A stretch of 64,000 nucleotides of DNA, taken from the NCBI GenBank assembly GCA_949318235.1, contig OX439127.1, positions 37,214,305 through 37,278,304 of the forward strand. Direction: 5' to 3'. Below are positions 46,200 to 59,639 of this stretch, one piece after another. The position numbers and the translations under genes were made by a program. This DNA comes from Ecdyonurus torrentis. Taxonomy: Eukaryota > Arthropoda > Insecta > Ephemeroptera > Heptageniidae. Positions within the stretch are counted from its first letter, which is position 1; every line of letters begins with the position of its first letter. The notes below the pieces were generated by a model. The model was given only the letters and a program-made list of their open reading frames with translations, was not told where the DNA came from and did not search any database.

Positions 46200-46370
46200 T
46201 TGGCTAATTTAGTTAAATCGACCTCATGTAACGTGAAGTGCAAGGCAGACGTGTCTGACCCACCCAGGCGCGCAGTAATCACGCTGTACCTCTTCGTTCT
46301 TATTCCACCTGACCGCCACTATATAACATCCCTGCATTCACTCAGCTGTAAAGAAACACATTAAATACTG
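46200..46370 (+). promoter_or_regulatory. Orphan promoter-like island
   Basis: This is a G+C-richer island in the desert. It contains a near-palindrome (CAGACGTGTCTG), then CCACTATATAACATCC, a TATA-like element, and CATTCACTCAGCTG about 15-25 bases downstream. No coding exon is recognised to match it. It could drive a non-coding transcript or be an enhancer. Confidence 0.2.
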
Positions 46371-47812
46371 ACCTCTCAATTTTCAATATTTTCCGGGCAA
46401 AATTTAATTCACAAGAAGAAGAAGAAGAAGAAAAAATTATAGTTAAAAATATAAAATGCTTGGTCAAATACTTTTGCAAAAACATTGCCGAATGTCAAAG
46501 GTGATCCTAAATATTCGTACATGATTTGCTAGTACTATATAATTATGGTTTGAAATATACTTTCGATCTCATATACCATGAAAAGCATGTAAATAATATA
46601 TCATTGTAAACTTTTGATTTCGTTTTGACCAGATCTATAGCATAGTAATGTTTTTAGTAATTTTGTTTTATATAAAACGTAACATTTTTTGTATTTACAA
46701 TACATCCAATTTAAGATTTAAATTTAATTAAAAAAAATTCTACTCATTCTTTTCTTTTTTGTTTTATTGCAATTATTATTATTTGTTTTATTATAATATA
46801 TATTATATATTAATTATATATATATTTGTAGATAGTTATTTTTTAGGATAGTTAGACAAGCTAGACCATTTGAAATCTTTTCTCCTTATTTGAAAATGAA
46901 ATTGAAAGCAATTAAAATTGCCTTTTAAATTAACTTATAACATATGGTGTAAGTTGAAGAATTCTTTTGCAAATAAAAAAAAAAATCAATTTGAATAAAA
47001 AAAAGCTCTCTATGTTAGAAAAGTGAATAAAAAGGTTTTTATTTTATGATAGGGCCTAATTGTCAAAGTATATGAGGAAGTTTTTATCAAACCTTTTACG
47101 TGAAAATAAAAATAAATTCTGATTTTAACCATTAATTAAGTCGCAAAAAGTAAGTATATTGCTATTTACCTTTTTATGTGAGTTCACGTTATCAAATCCT
47201 GTTGAGGACACAAAAAGCTTTCTATTAGCAAAAGATCAGTCGCATTATCAACAAGAGAAGTCGCGCCGCATCCACCATCAAAAACATACATAACATTCTC
47301 AACAAAACAAAGTGAATTCTCTTGTCTATAAAAAGCTAGAAAGAAGCGCGCGTGAAAAATTCACTTCGAAAACACTGACAGGTTTCTCTCTCTCTCTCTC
47401 TCTCTCTCTCATTCTCCATCTCTATCTTTCCATTTTTTATATACATATTACAAGAGTTTCTTAAATCTCGCTGTAAGTAAAGGGAAACCTCAATTTATCA
47501 AAAATAAAGAATTCTATACCACAAGCTAGTTATCTATATCTCTCTTATAAATGTACGAGAAAATAAAAGTAAATGACAAGACTTTTTTTTTTCTTTTCTT
47601 TTTATGATTTGTTTTCATTACACTTGATATATTTTACTCAAACTTATTTAGTGTCACGTTTGTTTTATAACATTTGATCTGACACTTGCATCATTTTATA
47701 TATATTTCCACAAATTTGCGATTCAACAGATATAGAGTATTGATTTTTATAACACCAATGCAATTGCAATTCTAATATAATATAATATAATGTAATATAA
47801 ATATAATGTAAT

Positions 47813-48014
<202 letters not shown>

Positions 48015-49134
48015 AATTAGATAATATATATTAATATATATTGAATAAAAGAGCAAAAAGGGAGGCATATAAATAATGTGATATTTTATAAAGAAGAAAA
48101 ACACTTGGTTTCTTTGTATAATATTTAATTGGCTTAAGAAACTTGTAAGCTAATTTACAAAATAACTCTTGCAAGTTGCAACATACACAGCTACATAAAA
48201 AACTCAATGTTTCAGTTCTTGTTTTAAGTCCTATTTTTTCTTCTTCTTCTTCTTTTGCATCAATATTATTTTACAAGTTGCAGGATGATATTGATGTTAT
48301 ACAATAAAAGATATAAAGATATCGCTATGTCACTTATCATAAAAAAGCAATAATATATAAAATGCCATATAAAATAAAAATTTCAATACCCCACAAATAA
48401 CCTTCAGTATATAATATAACATATTATAGATAATATAAACATACAAAATGTTGAATTTTTTTTTCATGTAATATCAATAAAACAAACGGAACTTTTTTTT
48501 ATCATCAAATATATCATAAGTCATTTGAATAACAATTTGATATAAAGTGAAAGAATATATGAAAAGAGGGTGGTTGTTAGGGGGTGTTCTGGTTTGTATA
48601 ACCCCTGTTAGCCTTCTGGTAATTCGAATGTGATAGAGTTACAACGATTGTGAAGCCATCTTTGCTATGGCGTTTTTCCTTCCCACCAGTATCTGGTAAT
48701 CCTCTCTAGAGATAAGTTTGAGATATAAACAGATTAGTAAGGCACTAACTGGATAGCTGCCTCATGCTTACCCGCGCCTGCTATATAGAGACCATATTGC
48801 AAAAGTGTGTTTATAAAGGAAAAGTTACCCTTCCCCCCAACATACCCACCCAAAAACATACACCCCACTCTTCAACTCCCATATTATATCCTTCTGTTCC
48901 ACCTTTTTTTTTTTTACCCTATATTCCCCAAAGAAAAGAAAACTTCTCACGCGTCAAAACTCTATATTATATATCAATTGATTCAATTGCATTTATAACG
49001 ATAGAGATGTCAATTCGTTCTTAGATCATATAAGAATTGTGTGGTTGATATGGATTTAATAATAAAAAAAATCAATAATAAAAGTCAAATTATATTTAGC
49101 TGAACATACAGTATATTTTTTATAAGGATTTGGA

Positions 49135-49137
<3 letters not shown>

Positions 49138-49214
<77 letters not shown>
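49138..49214. repeat. (GA)n microsatellite
   Basis: About 38 GA units. Confidence 0.96.
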
Positions 49215-49217
<3 letters not shown>

Positions 49218-49774
49218 AATTTTAAAATAATATACTAAAAAAAGTGTTTTGAATTAAAACATAATACGTATTACAATTTCAAATGTAGTATTAAAACACC
49301 ATAAATCAAAGAATAATTTAAAATTTAAGCATATTTAATTTCATTTTACTTTTATTTTTCAATATCAAACCATTTTAACATTAATTCAATTTAAAATTAA
49401 AAATGAAACATTTTCCTTTTTAAAGAAATCTACCATTAAAATGAAAAATAATTGTTTTAACATTTAATATATAAAAGTTAAATAAAATAAATGATGTAGT
49501 GAACTTTATTTTTGTTATAAGAGCTAATAAAATTATATGCTTGAAGAGTGGAGAGTTTTAGTTTATTTTATCATAATAGTATACAGAGAAAGATATATAC
49601 ACCATAAGCTAATTAATTCTCAGGCATCCCATTTTTCATTCGTGCCATATTGGACTCCAATTATTGCGAAATTTAGTATAAACTGTAGAGTGAGGGTGGG
49701 AGGATTATATATATAAGTGAGAGAGAATACTGCGCAAGAGAGAGAGCATAAATACCACATAGCAATAACAAGCA

Positions 49775-49825
<51 letters not shown>

Positions 49826-49880
49826 GTAAAAAAACTGGCAAAATAAGCTTGTAATATAATGCTCTGTACGCTTTGCTTGC

Positions 49881-49944
<64 letters not shown>

Positions 49945-50209
49945 TCACTCCCCTTTGTGACAATGATTGAGGATGAGATGGGCGTACAATTAAATTGTAT
50001 TTGACAATAGACGAACGAGGAGATAAGGGTGTAATATAGAACGATATAAAAAGAGGAAAAATGTGCTTTTTCCTATTTTTCATAATAATTGTCCAATTGG
50101 TCCAACAATCAATTGTTGTTTTTTTAAGGTATGTATCAAATTCTTTAACAACAATTAAAAGTTAGTGTAAATCTGGATGTTATTTACATTAATTGTAGTG
50201 TGTCAGGGG

Positions 50210-50212
<3 letters not shown>

Positions 50213-50269
<57 letters not shown>
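50213..50269. repeat. (GA)n microsatellite
   Basis: About 28 GA units. Confidence 0.95.
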
Positions 50270-50273
<4 letters not shown>

Positions 50274-51018
50274 AAATTTCATTGCTCATATTGTAACGCA
50301 AATTGTATAAATCAGCAATTGAAAAAAAAGCAGAACTATATTAATGCATCATACAGTATAAATATGTTTTTGGATGGCCTAAATTGCATGAATTAAAAAT
50401 TATTTAAAGTTATTTATATTATAAAAGATACAAGTTAATTACCTATTGTTGCTTTTTATTGGTTCATGCATCAAAAATTATATTTTATGTGACACAGAAA
50501 CAAAATAATGTTTTTGTTTTTTTAAATGATCATTTTTATACTTTATAATATTTTATACATAATAATAATTATGAAATATAAATTATTAAATAAACAAATT
50601 ATAACAAAAATTAATAAATTTTATGGTAAAAAGCATTAAACAAAATTATATAAAATTTGTTCCATAAAAAAAAAAGAAACGAGCTAATATAAAATGTACC
50701 GATTAATTAATAAATGTTATTAATTATGGAAACATAACATTCATTACAGTGAATAAATTAAGTGTTACATATATAAAAAAAAAAGAGTAATTATATATAA
50801 GTTATATATATTTATTGTGATAAATTACAATTTTTATTTGATTTGATAAATTAGCTCATTAGGATTTCAATAGAAAAAGTGTTCATTAGGTTAAAAAAAC
50901 AAACAAGAGCTTCTTCAATTTTTGCCGGTGTCTATAGTCATTAATTTGTGGCCGACAAGACGGCGGTAGCTATACGGTGGTCGATTCACCAGGACTTCAG
51001 TAGTGAGCGAGAGTGTAT

Positions 51019-51022
<4 letters not shown>

Positions 51023-51090
<68 letters not shown>
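51023..51090. repeat. (GA)n microsatellite
   Basis: About 34 GA units inside an otherwise fairly complex island (50930-51310). Confidence 0.95.
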
Positions 51091-51094
<4 letters not shown>

Positions 51095-51423
51095 GTGAAC
51101 AAGCCCTGACCAAAAAGGTGGGTGGTGTGTGTTTGTTATTTAGAAACAGGAGAGTGAGAAACCTCATTTGGACCACAGTGCGGCAAACTTGTAAAGGTTT
51201 AAAAAGTGATAGGTAGCTTTTATTTTTTATAAGTGATCTGCTCAACTTACCTGAGTTACATCTTACGGCATCGTTGTCGCTTGTAATGATTGCCTTAAGA
51301 GTAACTTCCGGCACGATAGCTTATATAATATATTTTATAAATAGAGATGAAGGGTGCTTTATATATTTTTTTGATCCCCCTTGATTAGTGTGTTGTAAAA
51401 GGACATGAAACTTTTTTCTTCTA

Positions 51424-51562
<139 letters not shown>

Positions 51563-54500
51563 GGCGTATGTGCGAGATACTGAATGTATTAGGAACCACA
51601 TTGTTCTGTACTGTATATCCTATAAAATCTTGAGTTTCAGAATTACTTGAAATACTGTTTGAATCAACATTGTCATTTTACATATTAGTGTTCTCTGTAA
51701 CAACTATAACATCATGAGGAAAAAAAAAGTTCATGAATGCATGCTGGATGGTATGTAATTAATTACTGTACTGATATCATTTTACGATCTTTCACGGAAA
51801 CATTTTTGTCAAAATATAGAAATAATAATTGCATGAGAGCTTACTTAGCATTCAAAGAAATAAAAGGGTTCAAATTTCTACATTCACGGCACTTCAAAGT
51901 TAATACGCCTATCACTATAGAATAACGTGATACTGCACATCTCTGCAAAGTTTTAACTATAATTATTATAACAACTTTTATTTTGCAAAATCAAGCATTA
52001 CAATCTCTCAATTAAAAGAACAACTGTTTTACAGCGTATACTGTGTATAGTAGTCAGTTTAAGTTCTTGTTGTTTTATTAAAATTAACTCTCATAATGTA
52101 ATTTGATAACAAATTTAAATAATATTTGCACAGTTTTGACACTTTTGTACCGACGACAAGTTGATTGAAGAGAGAAATAATAATATAGTAATGTAATGTT
52201 TTTCGTCAAAGCAAAAACATTTTTGTTTCTTAATTGTTAATTGCTGTAGCCCTTAACTCTTTTTATAGATATACAGTATAATATGCATAACATAAAAAAC
52301 AAAATTAGATATACGTATTTACTAAAAAGAAAAAGAAAGGAAAAAACAAAGAAAGAAAATAATAAAATAAAATAAAACCAAATGTAACATTATGGGATCC
52401 CATAATGCCAAAATATTACAAATATAATATATAAAATATTATTATTATTTTTTTTTGTCATTGAGATAGTAATAATATATTGGAATATAATTAGGGTTGA
52501 TGTTTGCGTGTGAGCGTAGTCCATCATCCTGGAAATTTGCAAAAGATTGTACACGCGCAGGGGCGGCAATCGGCACGAAGTTCAACTATAAGGAAGAAGT
52601 TTCAACGTACAGAGTATCGGTAATTCCTTCCGATGCCTCTAATAACAAGCGATACCGACTTGTTACCTTATATACCTGCCTATATCTTAACCAAACCATT
52701 CATTCATGTTACCTTCTTATAAAAAGCCGCGTTCACTATAATAATATAAAGACAAAAGAAACATCAATGAACTCACCTTATGTTATATAAAGGTATTTGA
52801 AACTATATACTACAGAAACTAAAATATTTCATCAATGAAATAGCAAAAGAGATTCACACGCACTGCAGCATTAGACCAGAGTATCACATCCTCTTATATG
52901 TTTCTGCGAATTGAGACAAGGTGTATTGGAAATTTTTATTTTTATTTTTCTTTAATATTTTATTATAAATTTAAAAATAGTTTATTTCTAATCACCTTCA
53001 ATCAAAAGCAGCAATACAAAAACTCCGATTTTATAATACTTTTGTATTACGCAAACTTATATACTAACTTACTATTGTAGATATAAGGACTATATAAATA
53101 CTTTAAAATTCATTTCCTTCCATTATACTGCTGCAATTATGAAATGAGAAGAAATTCAACCTCCTTTAAAACAAATTTTGGCAAGCTTTGTTTTTAATAT
53201 CACTTGGTAATATCCTTATATTCCTTATAGTATAAGTGACATATTTCCAGTCTATATATTACTTTTGTGCAATATTAATATTTGTTTTCTAGTACTGTAA
53301 TAGCTATAAGTTTACGTTGTACTTTTTATTTATCATTAATGAATATTAGATGAGTATTTTGTTACATGCACCTTTCCTATAGATATAATATACTTCTTAC
53401 TAAGCGAGATTCACATATTAAAAAAAAAATCTATTTAATTTAATTTTATTAGTCGGATGATTGAGGGTTTTTTATAATATATAGTAGTCTTTTTACTAAC
53501 TTTTACGAATGTCACCTAAAAATGTTCTTATTAGTTGTAGGGTTGCGATGAAATGTGGATTGTATAGCTTACGTCGCCACCGTCAAAATGACCTGCTCAT
53601 GTTGGCGCCTTGATTGCCATAAAAATACTCTCGTATCCGTATGATGGTGATCCTTTTTAGTCTTCTCTTATATAATACTTAACATATCTCTATTCTTCAC
53701 ACAGCAATATATTGATAATGTAGTTTTTAAAATATAAAATCAATTTTGATGCGGGACCTTTGGATCTATACTATATAATATACTAAAAATGATGATTCAA
53801 TATATATTAAGCAATTTAATAGCCTTTTAATGTATTAACTTAAAATATTTGAAAGCTATCAACATTTTTGTACTATCTAGAACTGGTGTTTCATTAAAAT
53901 TGCAAAGCAAAAGTTTGAAATTAATGCATAATAGAAATTTGTCTCAATGATAAATGATATAGACATTCTATAATTGGATAGTCCAGCATTTAGCTAAAAA
54001 TTATATTATAAGTTTGGTGTCTGGTTAGTGTGGTTATAGTGCTCTATACATATATTACATTGAAGTGTATGATTAAAAGTTTTAGCAGCTTATAAGCTAA
54101 ATTAAAATTTTAACGCTAAAATCTTGACTTAGATAAAAATACACACAAAAATCAGTGTATAAACAAAAATAGTTTATTAGCTATTTTATTATTGATTTTT
54201 TGTTTTCATCTATATGTGTATGTGCCTAAATTTGTGTGTATAATAAAATTATAATGAAAAAAAAATGAAGACACAATTTTTAATAATTATATGCTTACCA
54301 TATAACCAAACACTATAAAAAATTTATTGAATGAAATCGTGACAAATTATGCTGCTAAAAAAACTGAAGGGAAAGAAAAAAAAAAAAAAAAAAAGGACAT
54401 CTTATTGACTTTAATTAATAATGAATCGTCTTTGTTTACTATCGTAAATTTTAAAGTGAGCCTTTTTTATATCTTTTATACCTGAGTTATTTAGCAAAAA

Positions 54501-55864
54501 AGAGAAAAACTAATTAATTATATAGTATGCGAAGAAATCCTATGTGGCTAACATCTACTTTTGAGTCGATTGAGAGCTTCTATCTTCTTGCCTTATGTCA
54601 AAGATTTTACAAAAGCTTTTGTCCATTTTGTTAATGATAATTTGTACTATATTAAACTATGCAGAGAAAGAGAGAGAGAGAGAGGAAGTTTTTCCCCCAC
54701 CCCTTATTCCTTGCAACTGAGAGGAACAAATATAATAGTTAATTCACCTCCATACTGCATGCCCCCGGCAAGGAAATATTGAGTGAGAATTCACCAATGT
54801 TATACACATAAATAAATCATTCTTATATTCACGCGGAAGTGTTCAATTAAATAAAATTATTTAAGGAAATAAAATTTTAACAATTTGAAAATATGAAATC
54901 CTTAAGTAATAAATTAGTTTATTGTAATCCTATATAATTAATTTTATGTTAATCTATACTTATAATCAGGATGTTTTGCTTTCTCTCCCCTATACTTGTT
55001 TATCACAATTTCAGTTTGAACATTAATTCTATGTTTATTTATTCAATAAATATTGATATTTAAATTTATATTATTATAATTGGCTTATATATGTTTGTGA
55101 TTTTTATTTATTATTATTTTTAAGTTATCCGAATTGATTAATACTTAAATTTATATAAACTGATTTATACAAAGTAAATAATAGTTTTCTGATGATATTA
55201 AATTTTCATTACTATATGATGGTAATTTATATTTTCATACATGGTTTATAGTAAAAAGGAAACAAATATATTTCTACTTGTTCAACACGTTTATTATACA
55301 GAACAAAGCATACTATGAAACCTGATTTTATTGATTTGTAACATTTCATTGCCTTTGTAATTCAAATTTGAAATATATATTATACTCACATACAATAATT
55401 ATTATAGCAAATTATTTAATCAATTTGAACATTATACAATAAATTTGAATAGTTTTTTTTTTAATTATTATTATTATTATTATTTAATTTGATTATATTT
55501 TATAATATAATATATTGCTTTTACGAAATACAAGACAGCGAAAAACTTTTATTTGTTATATTGTGCAATGTAGAATATTAGTTATGCATAATATATATTG
55601 TTTTTACATTATTTCATCTATATTTTTATAATATATAAATGTTGCCATGTTAATTGGTGAGAAGACTGAATCATTGAAATACAATGTATCTAAAATGACT
55701 ACAATGGAGCAAATTCACATTTTTCACAATGTTTTATATATACAGTTAATAATCAGTACTCATTACGCTGTACTGTTAAAACGTCTTTCTTATTTGCGAT
55801 GGTATATGAACACAATTTAAATTTGTGTCATTATAAATATATTATATAGTATACCATAAGCACA

Positions 55865-55867
<3 letters not shown>

Positions 55868-55930
<63 letters not shown>
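55868..55930. repeat. (TA)n microsatellite
   Basis: About 31 TA units, just downstream of the Tlx stop codon and beyond its candidate polyadenylation signal. Confidence 0.95.
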
Positions 55931-55934
<4 letters not shown>

Positions 55935-55968
55935 CATACATATATAAACATATAGAGATGTGGATCAT

Positions 55969-55974
55969 TTTATT
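55969..55974 (-). terminator. Candidate polyadenylation signal of the Tlx gene
   Basis: AATAAA on the minus strand, about 126 bases after the stop codon. The area is A+T-rich, so a later signal could be used. Confidence 0.4.
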
Positions 55975-56099
55975 GTTATATATCGACTTTTCTTTAAATA
56001 TTTTGATCACATCCCTACTTATTTCTTCATTTTGAAGATCTATATACATTTAAAAGTTTTTGTTTTAATTGTCTTTTTAAATTTTATACTATATAGTGT

Positions 56100-56496
56100 T
56101 CAGCATATTGGTGATGTCATAGGTGCTGGATTTAGATACTGAGGAGGTTGTTGTGATTGAAGAATAGATGAATGATGTTCTCCTACACTTCCCTGTGACT
56201 GATGAGATTGAGGACTATTTGGGGATTCTGATGCTGCTGCCACTGCAGCTGCTACTGCTGCTGCAACTGCAGCATTACTATTTGGTGGTGGTCCCCATGG
56301 CTGCATGCTTTGTAATGCACTGAGAGATGCACTGGACACACACTGTAACGCTGCTTCACGAGCTTCTTGTACTCCTGGGGGAGGAGCACCACCACCTCCA
56401 GGGAAGATACCCTTGCTGAGAGCTTCTGCTTGTAAGGACATCATCAATCTGTTGGCTGCTTGCCGCTCGGCCTCTCGTTCTTCCGCAGTCTGCCGC
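56100..56496 (-). CDS. Tlx/C15-type homeobox protein, last coding exon (gene partial in window)
   Basis: After acceptor TATGTTTCAG, the exon supplies the last base of a codon and then 131 residues to a TGA stop. It opens with [20 protein letters not shown], the block that directly follows the homeodomain ([14 protein letters not shown]) in TLX1/TLX3 and Drosophila C15. SALQSMQPW matches the conserved ALQxxQPW motif near the TLX C terminus. The rest is low complexity: a Gly/Pro stretch, Ala-rich repeats and a Gln/Ser-rich tail ending TSPIC. TLX proteins are nuclear DNA-binding regulators of neuronal, appendage and organ development. The homeodomain exon is not present downstream or in the 7.5 kb upstream, so it must lie beyond 64000. 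Exon phase fits a split Arg codon in the TKWRRQ motif. Identity as the TLX/C15 family is strong; orthology to a single member is not settled. Confidence 0.88.
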
Positions 56497-56838
56497 CTGA
56501 AACATAGAACATGTCAATCTGTTAATCATGGATTCATTTGAATGTCAATCGTTTAAAGACTGATAACAATTAAAAATACAATGTGGACTCATGCATGTTT
56601 ATACTTTTATAATTTATAAGTAATCAAATTCCTTTTCTTTATTACTTGTGCAGATGAATTACATCATTTTGATTTATGAAAACTATTATCAACATTATAA
56701 TATTATACAGTACATATTACATATATATATAATAATATATATATACACATACACACACACACACGTATATATGTATATATAAAAAAAACTACCTGGAACA
56801 GTACAATAAAAACAATTTCATATTATATCCAGCAGTAA

Positions 56839-56873
<35 letters not shown>

Positions 56874-58559
56874 TTATTTTATCCCCTAAAACATTAAATT
56901 TCATTATTCCAATCGTTCATGAAAAAATATACTCGCTTATTTTCCCCTCTTTTCATAAATTACAAGAAAGAAACATAAAACAGATCGAGGAAAAAAAAAC
57001 TATATAAATGATCGCACTTAATCTTAATGAAAATTTGTTGCTCATGTTGAATCTTAAAATTAATTTTTTTTTCATCCTATTCTTTAACAACGAAAGGTAT
57101 ATAAAATTTAATTAACTAAAGTTAATAAGTTTATAACGAGATATGATGATATAACGAAATGAGACGGTCCATTTTGTTCTAGTCAAATTACATGACAAAG
57201 TGGAACAAAATAGCAGCAACGAAATGAGTGGCAGGCAGGGAGGGAATATATAATATAGTTTTCTCTCTCTTTCTCTTGCTATGCTAACTGAGCACACACA
57301 ATGCATTGTATTAAAATTTCAATTACCTTCATCAACTGATAAAGAGCTTAAAATAGGAAGGGGAAAAATAATATTATTAAATTTCTTGTAACTATAATTA
57401 TATATGACGACTATTATTTGTGCTATACAAAGCTTTTTACTTTAATAACTTCTCTTTTTTTACTCATTGTATAACTTTATAATTAACAATGTGTAATTTT
57501 TTTAAAGAAAAATATCAAATTTTACATGAAAATATTTTACACTTCCAAATTGCTGTACAGTTTGCTTTTATGATTAGTTCACTGAATGTTTAATGAAAAA
57601 ACAAAAAATCATATAAAATTTGTTAAATATAAAATATATTTTCAATGCTGTTATTATATATACATACCGTATGCTGTATATATTTGAAAAACAAAAAATT
57701 AAAACTTTGTTTTAATATTGTAACAAGCAAACATATTAGAGTAAACAATAATGAACGAATGAATCCCACTTCATGTAAATGTCATAATTATTGTTATTCA
57801 ATTGTTAACCTTTTATGAACGTACTTCATCATCATGGATATAGTAATAATATAAACATTGTGCTATAAATACGTGCGTTTGAATATGAGTGTGATGGGAT
57901 GCTATTTTACGAGTGATTAAATATGATTAAGTTCAGGTATATGTAACATTTATTAGTGGTATACAGCAAGGGAGAGAGAGAGAGAGAGAGTTTAGTAACA
58001 GCAGATATATACAGAGGATCAAAATGATCAGAGGCAAGCCTTTGGGGCCTATATTTGCCTCTATGGTAACACAGTGTTTTGTTTAGCAAACCAGCAAAAC
58101 GACGAGCAAGCAAACCAGGCAGGCAGAATGAGGAGCACAACTGTATAGCAAGCAACATCATGTACGCGGCCTGCTGATGTGGTGTTGCGGTTTTAATTAA
58201 CGAGCAGGATCACAAGCGGGGAGTAAACTATATGAAGTTGGGTGGTTTGGGTGGATGTGTGGGCTTGTAATGAATTATATAGTCAAACAAAACTGCAAAC
58301 CTTAACTTTTATATTCAGTATTAATATAAAGTTTGATTATTCATCTATTTATTTTGAAAACCATACTGATTTAATATCACTGTTTAATTAATATCATAAA
58401 CATATAAATATTTTATTATATGTATTTGGTTTGATTGATTTTCCCAATGAATTAGAAATATCTTCTTATTTTTTTATCTCTCTGTTTTTTATTATTATTT
58501 TTTTTTTTAATGTGATGTGATGAAATTGCTATCACTTTACTATGGTATTCCAAAAGATT

Positions 58560-58940
58560 TACCACCCTTTTTTGTCCGTCACCAAATGATTTGTCTACTT
58601 CTCTGCTTGTGTGGTTGATTGCCTGGTGTCTGCCTAAAGGCTGCTTCGTGCCATCACGTCTTTCTATGATAATGTCGAGATAAACTTTAAAAGCTACGTG
58701 CTTCTTTTGTTTTGGGTGTTACCTGGGTGGCGCTTGCTCAACTCAACTTCGTTTTGGTGTCTCGTCGAAAAAGCAAGCGCGCTCACCTTGCTTGCTTATG
58801 GAGCCCGCCTTGCTTGTGCTCGCACTCTTCACAATTATACCAGGGCGGCCAGCCATGTGATCTTGGCCGACAGGGAAAGCCCATTTACCGGTTAATTAGC
58901 GACCTCTATCATTTGGTGCTGACTTAGGTTTAGGACAAGG
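58560..58940. promoter_or_regulatory. Candidate cis-regulatory element in Tlx intron
   Basis: A block of about 380 bases has clearly higher complexity and G+C than its flanks, with no convincing coding frame. It holds a homeodomain-type core in CCGGTTAATTAGCGACC (near 58887-58903) and several direct GCTTGCTT/GCAAGC motifs. Interpretation as an enhancer of a developmental gene is inference. Confidence 0.3.
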
Positions 58941-59163
58941 AGAGAGAAGTAGAACTTAAATATAAAAAAAAAGTATAGTGTCTCCATGGCCTAATCACCT
59001 CTAAGTGAAATTATTAAAGATTTTTATATATACGGTTCCATCAAAGAGACACATAAATATAAGCAAATTAAAAATAATATCCTTTATAGGTGTAACATTT
59101 TATTCATATTATTATTATATTTTAATTTGAAATACTCTACAAAAATTTTAAAATGTTCCAAGA

Positions 59164-59197
<34 letters not shown>

Positions 59198-59639
59198 GCC
59201 GTTCTTTTGATCATCCGTGTGTATATATATATATATATATATATAAAAGCTAAATCAATAGTTATCTAATGAATTTTAATTTAGGTATCTATTTAATTAG
59301 TTGAATATCAAGAGCTGGATTAGTATTTGATTAAAAACCTTTCAACAGTGTCTAAGGTAAAGTATTGATTTAAATAAAGAGATGTATAAAATTAGAATAA
59401 AAAGCTTAAAATATTAGCTCTAACTGTTTCCAAGTTTGTATAAAATCTGTTTGCAAAAATGTTAAATTCTTTAGGTTTTTTTAATTATTAAGTTATTTTA
59501 GTATAATGAATTTTGACTGCTAAAATAATTCTGATATATATACTTTTTTTAATAAAGAAACGGGGAAAAATTTATCAGACGTATTAGATTTTTTTTATAA
59601 TTGTTGCAATATTATATACGTTAAGCTCCGATTTAAGTT

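Noticed and set aside
58698..58927. Two overlapping plus-strand frames in the Tlx intron
   Set aside because: Neither resembles a known protein, and they overlap in different frames. The block is better read as regulatory DNA.
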